A stretch of 64,000 nucleotides of DNA from Gnetum montanum (taxonomy: Eukaryota > Streptophyta > Gnetopsida > Gnetales > Gnetaceae), in assembly GCA_015680685.1 (NCBI GenBank), contig MNCI01026223.1:257500-321499 (forward strand). The letters are read 5' to 3'. Under the pieces are notes generated by a model. It did no database searches. It saw only the letters and a list, made by a program, of their open reading frames with translations, and was not told where the DNA came from. The stretch's first letter is position 1; the number at the start of each line of letters is the position of its first letter. Shown piece after piece: positions 54,780 to 64,000 of this stretch. The translations under genes and the position numbers were made by a program.

Positions 54780-56330
54780 CCCCATTATTTTCTTCCAAGA
54801 GAGTTTTTAACAGAAATGATGGATTCATATTCTGACTTTCACAAACTGGAAGTTGGCGTACTAAGGCATCGTTGATGCAGAGCTTACGGTGGTTCTATCC
54901 TCCATTTCTCTGTCCCTCTTTTCCTAAATTTCTTACATTATTTTAAACAACGTAGATAATAGCAAAAAAAGCGTTTGTAGCTGCATCTAACATCTGGAAC
55001 AATGCCGTCTCCATTTTTGCTAATGGCACCATCGAAATAGCAAGCGTTGGTAGTGGTGTCGGCTTTGGCTTGATCTAGCCAAAGGAGGTCACGTGTTGAT
55101 GCTACCCTCATCTTTTTGACATGGTAGGAGTGGGATCTCTAGAACATTCTGCGTAGTGCTCTTACTTGCCACCATCTATCACCAAATGTTGTATGTACCG
55201 CAAATCGCTAGTGTCGTTGTTGTGGTTGATGCAGATCTTCTAGGGATGCCGACAACGAGGCTGCAGCAATAGTGCATCCCATGGCAGAGCGACTGCAGTG
55301 AGCAGAGCTAACCAGAGGTTGAAAGATCTTTCCAAGCAAGAGTGATTTTGGCATCAACAATTTCAATTTCAAATATGTCACGGACAAACATTGATCATAA
55401 TTCCAACTCCCACTAGAATGGTAGCCATTAATGGTGCAAGCCTCCCTAGTTGATTGTAGAACCAACAATAGCCCGTCGGATGCAAACACATTGTTTCTTT
55501 CATGATCCCCAATGATGAATATTATTATTATTTTTACTTGGCCAAAATTTAAAATCTAAAATTTTCATTAATGGAGTTCTCCCGAACTCCTCGTCCCAGG
55601 CGTCAATCTTTAGCCATTGCCATTGGAAGCATAATGCTACTACTATCATGATGCCATCAATGCCGCAGCTATTCATGTTTAGTTGGTTTATATTTCCTCA
55701 GCCCAAAACATGTCCGTGATGCCACCAACCTCGCTTGTTGGAATTTGAAGGTATGAGGATAATTAAGTGGCTCAGCTTCAGCAGTGGAGATTCATATGGT
55801 GTGTATAGGAGCAAAGGTAGGTTTTTGTTTTTGATAATGTTGGGTTTACTACCACCAGGGGTGTGCAGAGCTCTTAACAGGAACCTCCATTGCCATCATT
55901 TGAAAGATCAACACTCATTATGCCACATGCTGCCCAATGCCTCCACGGTAGCATCATTTCTCCTTGCATCAAGAAATGCGAATGGACACTACTGCAATAC
56001 CTTGGTAGCCCATCATCACCATGCAAAAATTTCATGGAAAATCCACCAAGGAAATCATCCTTTCCTTCCACAATAGCGGTGACTGATAGTGCCTTGAATT
56101 CCTTTATGATGGCAACCATTTGTTCTTAATTCCTAGATGAACCAAGGGAGCTTTCCTTGCAAGCACCAAACAATAATAAGCTTTCTCAGTTTGCCATGGC
56201 ACAGACATAGGTCTACAGCCCACGACCTGGACACTAGCTGAGGTGGAGAAACCCTGATTTTTTGTACCACCACAGATTAAAACCCTACTACCATTATTTG
56301 ATTTTTGTTGTTTATTCACTTAATTGTAAG
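54780..56330. other. Less AT-rich segment with several open frames, unidentified
   Basis: Base composition is more balanced than its surroundings and short open frames exist on both strands. On the minus strand these are 56319-56104 (GGTKNQGFSTSASVQVVGCR), 56119-55874 and 55489-55208; on plus, 55735-56076. It may be a decayed host gene fragment or a captured exon. I cannot decide the strand or family, so no gene is called. Confidence 0.3.
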
Positions 56331-56699
56331 ATTTGTAGGCCTCTGCTATTTTTTTTGGACGTGGGTTATGGGTATTAGATGTATGGAAGGTGTTGATACT
56401 AGGCCTAGTGTGATTCTTGCCTACTTTGGAACAGGCCTTTGAAATTCATGGGCAGATCTTGAAACACCAATTTCAACCGCATACCTAAATACTTCTTTGG
56501 TAAAAAGTGCTAATAATATATCGATGAGTACATGATTTGTATAATGGATATAACAACCTTTCTCCGACCATTTTTCTTTCTTTTTTAAAAATAGATGCTA
56601 TTTCTCTTTTTCTACAAACTGAAATTCCTGCCACTTCTTCAACTGCATAAACCTTTAATCAATTTTATCATGCCAACTTGTTCTATGAAATGGCCAAAA

Positions 56700-58778
56700 T
56701 ATGCCAACATTAACTCTCTCGAATTTGAGAGCTTCTAATTTCTAGGTGGCTACCTCTATTATAGTCTTTTGATAAAGGGCACAGACCTCCTCCATGGAGA
56801 GGTTTCTGTTCTCAACTACCAATCTCCTTAATTCAATGTTTTCTCTTGCTAGTTGGTCCTGTTGTTGATGGATTAAATTGGTCAAGTATTGTTTATGCAC
56901 ATCAATGTTTCACCGGCAATGGTTTTCTATGGTCGGTTGCACATTCTCTTTGTGGGTTAGATCTAAGGCCTTCTAAATCTTGAGCTAGGTGGCCTCTATC
57001 AAGGATCGGTAGAACACCACCATCTTGATTGCATCCTCAACCCATTTCAGTTTGATGTGAAGCTATTCAAGAGCTTCATATCTTTTCAATGTTGGGTTGA
57101 GAAATGTAGGGTTGGCAATCTAGGCTCTTAATTCAGTAACTTCAACAACCAAGCATTCATTCATCTCCTTGGTTGTTTCAAGTTGCCCTTCTAAAATAAT
57201 GTTCTTGCTCCTTACCTCTAGTAGCTTCAACTAGGTTGCAATAAAACTATCCCAAAGATCAAAGACATCTAGAAGAAGTTGCATAATTCCCACCAATCAG
57301 TCTAATAGTTGTTCATGCTATGTTGCTCTTAATGTACCACTTGTGATTCCTGAGGACATCTACACATCTTTAAGTGTAGTGACATTTAGTACAGACATAA
57401 TAGGTGCATTGAGTGTTTCAAAAATTTTATTAGCAACCACCTCTACTATTGTTTCTTATCCTTGGTGCTACATCATCAATACTATTGCCATCTCACCCGT
57501 CTCCATGCATACTAAAAAGGTTGTGGTGTTCCAAGAAATCTCTAGGGGTGGCTACTATTTTGAGAGAGATACTATTACCTCTCGGGTACTGGGATTTAAC
57601 CTCACAGACAACTACATTTGTTGGGAAAACAAAATAGATTCACATTTTCTAATTAGGCTAACTATTTGGGCCACCTTATTTAGGTGACTCATCATTGGCC
57701 AATACACAAATGGCTTACACAAGAGCCATTCTTGGTACTCATGTAACCATTGGGATGTTGTAGTGATGTTTGACATAATTTTCTAAGTGGCAGGTGGACA
57801 TGGTGGCTGCTGCTCCTCTTCTTGAATGGTTGTTGAAGGCATTTTATCCTTCATCATCTCCATCCAATGAGAGGTCAAAGCCCTTTGGATAGCATCATTT
57901 GTGTAGCAAACTATTCTTCCCCTTCAACATAGTTTTTTGATAAGGCATGGGAAGGGGAGTCCCTTCCTTCCATGTTCATTCTCCTTAAACAAATTCTCTA
58001 TCTCTAGATAGATAAGCTATGGAAGGTTAATGGGGAATCTCCCACTCATAGTAGCACATGCACAAGCAAAAATACTAGTGATCTTGCTAGGCCTCATCAT
58101 GGGGTTTAGGTGAAAGACCACAATCTTGTAGTGGATTCTTTCTACCAATGTGAGCACATCGTACTCCTTCTGGTTGACACCATAGCACCATCGAACCCAT
58201 TCTTTTTTTTATGTTGGGCTCCTTCTCATTGGAATCTCGGTGAGATTTTCCCTAGTTTCAGGCAACCCAAGTGCCTTAGTAATGGCTTGCACTAAGTAGG
58301 ACACTAAAATTTCCTTGATTGTGGTCATTAAATCAACCTACCTTTTGTTCCAAAATAAAAACATCTCTTCCATATACCACTCCTCACTGGAAGTCATAAT
58401 TGTTCACATGGGAGAGGCCTTTAGTTGGTCCTATACCTCTTTAGGTGCTTTCTCTAGGAAAGAGCCAAAGTTTAACTCCTAGAGCATCATCTTTTGGACC
58501 TCCCTTGTGCTAATTTAATTTAGGAAAACCTCTGTCAAGGTTACCTCAAGGTTTGCTTGCTGAGCTAGTGTATCATCTCGATGGGAATGTTCTATTACTA
58601 CTATCGATTCTAGAATATGATAAATGGATTCCACTTTGGCCTCTTCCCTAAGAGATCCCATGGCATGGGTTGTAATTGGTTCTTCCTAAGCCTATTCTTG
58701 GCCCCTTGCCATTCTTAGTCATTTCTCCCTTAGTTGAGTCAATCCTCCTTCCCACATGTGTTTATCTTTTGATGCCAT
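56700..58778 (-). pseudogene. Plant-transposon-type protein with C-terminal coiled coil (degenerate)
   Basis: The minus-strand frame begins MASKDKHMWEGG at 58778. It includes the block YKIVVFHLNPMMRPSKITSI then ENEHGRKGLPFPCLIKKLC, which matches my memory of the 'putative plant transposon protein' domain (family name Transposase_32, to be checked). After a linker come helical, charged repeats: RSKNIILEGQLETTKEMNEC, HKQYLTNLIHQQQDQLAREN. Stops at Q/W codons throughout. It lies downstream of, and on the same strand as, the Athila-like pol at 60955-64000, where Athila elements often have extra non-pol coding sequence; linkage is inferred. Confidence 0.5.
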
Positions 58779-60954
58779 TTGTGGTTACAACATACTCATG
58801 GATTAGTAAATATAATGTGTAACTTTGAATATTTGAATACCTTATCTCATTAATTAGTTACACTTTGGCTATGGCTAGACCATGGTAGATTGATTATTAT
58901 ATTCATATTTTATTAATTAAGTTTTATTATAAGTGTCACTAGAGCTTGTTGAAAAGGTTTAACTTCTATAATTTGGTGTTTAAATGTTGATTTCTTAGTT
59001 AAACCTTTATGAAAGTTAGAAAATGGTGAAAAATTTTCTATAAAAAAAAATGGCATATTTGTGGCCTCCATGACTAAGAGCTTACCTCTAAGAGCTACAG
59101 AGTCAAAGAATGGAGTGATTTGGATAAACGGTTAGGAAGTTATGGGCATTGGAATGTTCTGGGCTTTGAAAATTTGAAAAACTCCCTTGGTGTTTATGAG
59201 AAAATGTGAAAATTTCTAAGGAGGTCACTCATATTTATAGTATTATTTCACTATTTCAACAAGGACACATATATGGGGCCTTGTATATGCATGGGCTCTG
59301 TTGATGAGGCCTCGTTTATGGAATTCATAAATAAAATTTTCAATTTTGAACATTTCAAAAAGTACAAGGAATTGTTAAATAAATTTGAGGTCCATGCAAT
59401 CTTAGAAAAGCCAAGAATATGATGAAATCATTGAAGAGGGTCTTTGAAAGCTCAAAAATCTAGAAATTTGAGAGAGAATGTGTGAATTGAAGAAAATATG
59501 TAAAGGATCACCTAGTTGAATGCAAAAGATGGATGTACGAAAGATTCTAATTGCAAGAATGCCTAAGAATAAGGTGCTTAACGAACCCAACCAAGAGATA
59601 TGCAAATGGGTCCTCCCCATAATAGGCACATGTCTTGTTTGTCCTTTCATAACCTCAACCTAAGGAGTCCGTGGGCCCCATAGGTGATTAATGGTTGATG
59701 AAGGTTAAGGACCAAAAATTGAAAGATTCTACCAAAGAATTCAAGTACGTCAAACAAAAACACCAAAAGAAAAACATGGACACCAATAGTAAGCTGTGTT
59801 ATAGGTAGCATGGAAAGATGATAGAGAAGTTGAAATAAAATTCCAAATTGAAGTCATAAGAAGTCCCTTGTGGATTTTTATTTAATTGACCTAAGAAGAT
59901 TCATCCTTAGTATAGACCAAAACCAACCACTTTTAGTGACTTCACATCACCATTCCAAGACCAATCCATCCCCTCAAGATACAACAGTGCTCCCATAGAA
60001 CAACCATCATTCCATAAAGAGAAGAAAAGAGAAGTAGGAAATAAGAGAGGGCCTTAGTTAGAGGGGACCTTCAAGCATTGGTTACATGTCTTTCTGGTCC
60101 CATAAATTGTTCTTGTAGCTCATTTATTTGTCTAAGGGATGTGCTTTAAATTCCCATGATGTTTTTTTTCTTTTTGGATGAGAACCACACCATGCAAAGA
60201 CTTATTCAACTTCTTGTTATTGGTTGACATGGAATAGTAAGAAGCCTATGAAAACACTCATGCACACAAGTAGAAGAGTACAAAGAGTATCTAGTCCCCT
60301 TGAAGTCACACCTTGTGCAAACCTTTGAATCCTTCCCAATTCTAAAAACTACTAAGGCTATAAATTTATTAAAAGTTTATGTAATGAAAGGAATCTCATA
60401 CTTCCAAAATAAAGAAAACTATAGAGTTTGTGAATGGGTGAATGTCATGGGCTCATTGTTTGTTCCATGAAAAAGAAACCATGTCTTAGCCATCAGTACA
60501 AAAATTTAAAAATAGAAACCAAAAATTAGAAAATAAAACATTAAGCACAAATCACCATTAGTAATAGCTATAGCACCACTGTGTCCTATCTGCACAAAGC
60601 ATGTTTTATTAACAAAAATTAGAAAATCACACTAAAATAAAGTAAAGTATATAAAAAAGTGTAAAACATTCAAGAAAAATTTAAATGTACTAACAATGAT
60701 GTAAAACAAAAAATTGTGTAAAATAAGAAAAAGCTTTAAAAATCAAAAGGGTGTAAAATAAATAATTTGCAAAGATAAAAATGTGTAAAATGAAAAATAG
60801 AAAAATTGAGGAGCCATGTTGTATATGATTAGCATGGATGGCCATCTCCCGTACAATTGTGTTGTGAGGAGATCTAAAAAATTGAGTGTGGTTGTCCATC
60901 CATTGCTGTATTTGTTGTACTGCATTACTTGGGCTTATGGAAAGGCTTTATCTA
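58779..60954. other. Non-coding stretch downstream of E5 pol
   Basis: AT-rich, no domain. About 60640-60800 has repeated 'gtgtaaaat' (plus strand) phrases. No LTR terminus pair recognised. Confidence 0.45.
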
Positions 60955-61719
60955 TTATATGTTGACCAACTGCTTCTTGTTTGGGCTTTTAGGTTCGTAT
61001 ATGATCATGAACCTAGAAGGAAAGGTTTCATTAATTATATAAGGCCCCTCCCACAATGTTTGAAATTTGGTTTTTTGAGGTACATGTGTGGTATTCCAAT
61101 AGAGAACCTTATCTTGTGGTTGATATTTCTCTTTCCATATCTTAAGGTCATAACATTGTTTGTTGAATGCCTTATGTACCTCATTCAAGGACATGGCCAC
61201 TAATTGATTTTCATCCAGCACATTTAAGTTAATTAATTTTTCTTTTTATGCTAGAATTAGGTCACAGGTTGTTGAGAGTGTACGGAGCTTTGATGGAATT
61301 AAGAGCATTGGAAGTTTTCCATACATCAACTCATTGAGTAGCCAATAGGGAGTTTCTATGTTTAAGTTATAGGCCCAAAGGTCATCGTTGAGTTTTGTGC
61401 TTCAATCTCTCCTATATTTGCTAATAGTTCCTATTAGAATTTTTGTGAACTCCCTATTAGTCACCTTTGCTTGATCATTAGCTTAGGGGTGATAGGGTGT
61501 TATTAATTTATGTTCAACCCCCAAGCATTGCATGAGTTTTCAAAAAGTAACACCTATAAAATGGGTTTCATTGTTAGATCTCTTGAGTGAGAAGATAATG
61601 ATGTCATCATACCATTTTGATTCTATTGATATTTGCTCATTTATTACACCAACAAAGAGGAGTTCATCAACAAAAAAATTAGATAGTGGGCTTTCCTCCT
61701 CTTTGTTGTCCCATTGTAG
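60955..61719 (-). pseudogene. E5 integrase, internally deleted
   Basis: After the RNase H end (DHLS), the frame passes through ESKWYDDIIIFS and then goes directly to THFIGVTF*KLMQCLGVEH, then KLITPYHP*ANDQAKVTNRE. The zinc module and the first catalytic Asp region that normally lie between are missing, and the Glu position is Lys (DQAKVTNRE). The C-terminal domain (NKQCYDLKIWKEKYQPQDKV, then QTLWEGPYIINETFPSRFMI) is well preserved and ends at 60955. Confidence 0.8.
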
Positions 61720-62090
61720 CTAAGACAAGTGGTCAATAATCACATTTTCAGTTCCCTTTCGATCTACCATTGTAAGATCAAATTCTTGCAATATCACTAG
61801 CCATCGTATGACATGGGAGCTCACCATTGGCTTGTTCATAAGGAAGCAAATGGCACTATGATCTGTGTTTACAAACACTTTATATATAAGCACACAATAC
61901 CTGAACTTATCTATAGTAAACAACATTGCCATCAACTCTTGTTCTATGATGATGTAGTTTAGTTGTGCACCCACAATGCTTCAACTTGCACAATGGATGT
62001 AATATAGACATTTTTTATCATCCAACTATGTAACATGGCTCCCAAGGCATAGTTAGACACATCTATCATGATATGGAATGCTTTAGACTA
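61720..62090 (-). pseudogene. E5 RNase H
   Basis: Open stretch GAQLNYIIIEQELMAMLFTI and then VFVNTDHSAICFLMNKPMVS, RWLVILQEFDLTMVDRKGTE, DHLS. The NTDHSAI motif contains the catalytic Asp. It lies directly downstream of RT. Confidence 0.85.
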
Positions 62091-63000
62091 GTCAAGTGCT
62101 CATAGAATTAGAGTCTCTATGAGCTTCTACTTGAGGTTTTGAAATGCATTTTCACATTCCTTGGTCTAGATGAAGGAAGCATCTTTCTTTGTTAGTTTGA
62201 CCAATGATTTCACAATCTTAGAGAAATTCTCTATAAATTTCCAGTAGTAGCTAGTGTGTCCAAGGAATGACCAAACATCTTTTATATTTTCTAGTTGATG
62301 GTTGATTCCTTAGATGATCCTTATCTTTTCAAGGTCTACCTCTATCCCTTCCTATGAAATTTTATGTCCTAATACAATGCCTTCTTGAATCATGAGATTG
62401 CTCTTTTGCCAATTGAGTCATAGGTTTGTTTCCATACATTTTTTTAGTGCTTGCTTAAGGAAATTTAAGGCTTGCTTGAATATAGTGTCATAAGTGGAGA
62501 ATTCATCCATAAAGACCTCCACTCTGCTACCAATTTACTACTAAAAGATTCTTAATACTAGGTGTTGGAAAGTGGCAGGAGCATTGCATAGACGAAAAGA
62601 AATCTTGCGATATGCAAAGGTTCCCTAGGGACTCATGAATGTTATTTTGGCTTAGTCTTCCAATGCAATATGGATTTGGTTATAGCCAGTATAACCATCT
62701 AGAAAACTGTAATAGTAATGCTTAGATATGGTGTCCAATACCTAATCAACGAATGGCAATGAAAAATGATCTTTGAATGTTGCTATGTTTAATAGCCTTA
62801 AATTGATATAAAGCCACCATTTTCCACCTTTCTTTGGCACTATCATGAGTGGGCTAACCCACTCGCTATCCACAATGGGGTAGATGAAACTTATCTTAAG
62901 GAGTTGCTCAATCTTCTCTTTGATGATTTACTTTAATTTTGGGTTCAACTACTGTCATGGTTGCCTCCTTGGCTTCATGGACGAATCCATGTACATGTAG
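62091..63000 (-). pseudogene. E5 reverse transcriptase
   Basis: Blocks on the minus strand are SEWVSPLMIVPKKGGKWWLY, SFLDGYTGYNQIHIALED (first Asp kept) and VEVFMDEFSTYD (the YxDD box reads FMDE, one Asp to Glu). The thumb and tether follow (SFLGHTSYYWKFIENFSKIV). Stops are present at Q/W positions and there is a frameshift near 62530. Confidence 0.85.
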
Positions 63001-63990
63001 TGCTAGCATATTCATGGATCAATTTTAGTGAGTTCAAGATATGATCAAGAAAATGCTATTGACCATTTGTTGACCACATTCAACAATTTTTCTTTTTCCT
63101 TGGGAGCAAGTTTAGCATTAAGTATGACCAACTTGCCATTTTTAAAGAATGCATATTCTAAGCTGGTAGGTAGAGTTTTCAACTCTATGGGCTCTTGTTT
63201 GGGATTCTTAGGGATCTCCAACTTTCCCCAATTAGTATCATCATTTTTGTTATTAGAGAGTTCATGATGAACGTTCTCTACTTCATCCATGCCTATGACA
63301 TAAGTGCATATCAAGATCTCAGTAGGTTCCATGCACATTATGCTATTGTCAGAATTAGTGGTCAGCTACTAGGTGCCCTCTTGTTTTGTGGTTGTTGCAT
63401 ACAGAAATCTTTGAATATCTACCTCATGTGCACACTACCTACATGTTCAAATAGATGCTCATTTCATGGACCAAAGTTTTTTCATGTAATTGCACCCTGT
63501 ACTACTATATGCGATAAATGGAACTCATCTCTTCTCAATCTTTCCAAATGCATTTTTCTTAGATATCTCCAAGGAAAGATCTTTGATGTCTATTCTTGCA
63601 TCAATAGTGCTCAACCATGTCATTCCCATAATGATTGTAAAGTTCCCCTTATAGATCTCAACCTTGATTACTAAGAAATTGGTAGGATAAGACCATCCAT
63701 AGGCAGTGGTCACAATGTCTTCAACCAATTCCAATGGAACTGTGATGGACTAGTTTGCCAATTTTAATCTGATATTAGTTTTATTGAAAGGTGATAGGTT
63801 CTAAGTAGTATATATCTCATGAGAAATCAAGTTCACACAAAAACCTAAGTTAAGAAGAGCCTTACATTGTTCATTCCCAGTAATCTGTAAATAGATAAGA
63901 GGACTCCTAGGATCAACTAATTTTCTAGGAAGGTTGCTAGCTTAGATCCAATTAGATATGACATGAGTGAGCATAATAGTATGGATTTTG
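63001..63990 (-). pseudogene. E5 protease and protease-RT linker
   Basis: Protease-like block CKALLNLGFCVNLISHEIYT (the usual D-L-G-A active site reads N-L-G-F) followed by YGWSYPTNFLVIKVEIYKGN and IIMGMTWLSTIDARIDIKDL. The open linker 63338-63045 then has EPIELKTLPTSLEYAFFKNG and EKLLNVVNKWSIAFS, characteristic of Athila just before RT. A plus-strand open frame at 63195-63674 is a shadow of this. Confidence 0.7.
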
Positions 63991-64000
63991 GATAGCATTT

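Larger units (their letters stand above)
60955..64000 (-). mobile_element. E5: Athila-like Ty3/gypsy pol, enters from right edge
   Basis: On the minus strand the order is protease, Athila-type linker (ELKTLPTSLEYAFF), RT, RNase H and integrase C-terminus. There is no second RNase H, and the sequence style (DRKGTENVIIDHLS, EGPYIINETFPS) is that of Athila. Gag and the 5' LTR lie outside the window. The integrase core is internally deleted and several active-site residues are changed. Confidence 0.8.

Noticed and set aside
57343-57687. 114-codon plus-strand open frame
   Set aside because: Opposite the plant-transposon-type protein on the minus strand; no motif of its own.
63195-63674. 159-codon plus-strand open frame
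   Set aside because: It lies opposite the E5 protease and linker, which have clear family motifs; it is a shadow frame.

Overview
The window is nuclear DNA from a land plant, most probably a seed plant with a large repeat-rich genome. Nearly all of it is decayed LTR retrotransposon sequence: Ty3/gypsy elements of the Tat, Athila and chromovirus types, with tRNA-iMet-type primer sites. In-frame stops fall mostly where CAG, CAA or TGG would be expected, the usual result of 5-methylcytosine deamination. I see no intact host gene, rRNA, tRNA or CRISPR array. The species cannot be named from sequence alone.

1-28009 is one nested unit. E1 is a plus-strand Tat-like element running in from the left edge. 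It has a hairpin-bearing tandem array (1257-2660) followed by pol (3253-6437). Its integrase gene is split at 6437/25058 by a second, minus-strand element of the same kind, N1 (6438-25057). N1 carries both LTRs, a PPT, a PBS-like site and a 5-bp target duplication (ATCTA/ACCTA). E1 resumes at 25058 with the last integrase codons, a 3' untranslated region with minisatellites, a PPT and its 3' LTR (26567-28009).

N1, read on the minus strand, is: 5' LTR (25057-23774), PBS, gag (about 22.9-21.4 kb), protease (about 20.7-20.0 kb), an 8.65-kb interval, RT, RNase H, second RNase H and integrase (11388-8196), short 3' UTR, PPT, 3' LTR (7950-6438). The interval has a plausible splice donor after protease and a plausible acceptor before the RT ORF. 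It contains (i) an antisense plus-strand gene of at least seven exons whose six GT-AG introns preserve the reading frame, and (ii) about 18 tandem units of about 183 bp, each with an inverted repeat. E1 has the homologous array and acceptor-like site at the same place, and probably an antisense exon. This looks like a family architecture and is the most interesting content here.

28010-34354 holds a decayed minus-strand gypsy gag with part of its LTR, then AT-rich sequence with an unidentified minus-strand coding-like stretch. 34355-44873 is chromovirus E3, with two LTRs of about 508 bp, an iMet PBS, gag, PR, RT, RNase H, integrase and a chromodomain-like tail. Its 4-kb leader holds a 34-bp minisatellite and ends of another LTR family (D). 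A solo D LTR with perfect TTGAT target duplications sits before its 3' LTR. 44874-49110 is AT-rich and includes an 88-base N gap. 49550-50228 is a lone RT fragment. 50229-54577 is LTR-like debris with an N-bounded inverted duplication and a coiled-coil pseudogene. 54780-56330 is an unidentified, less AT-rich stretch. 56700-58778 (minus) encodes a plant-transposon-type protein remnant. 60955-64000 (minus) is an Athila-like pol.

Nine single Ns (9699, 15399, 36381, 36579, 36781, 42973, 43043, 53052, 53594) look like contig joins. Several coincide with D LTR ends or fold-back duplications, so structures touching them need independent confirmation.
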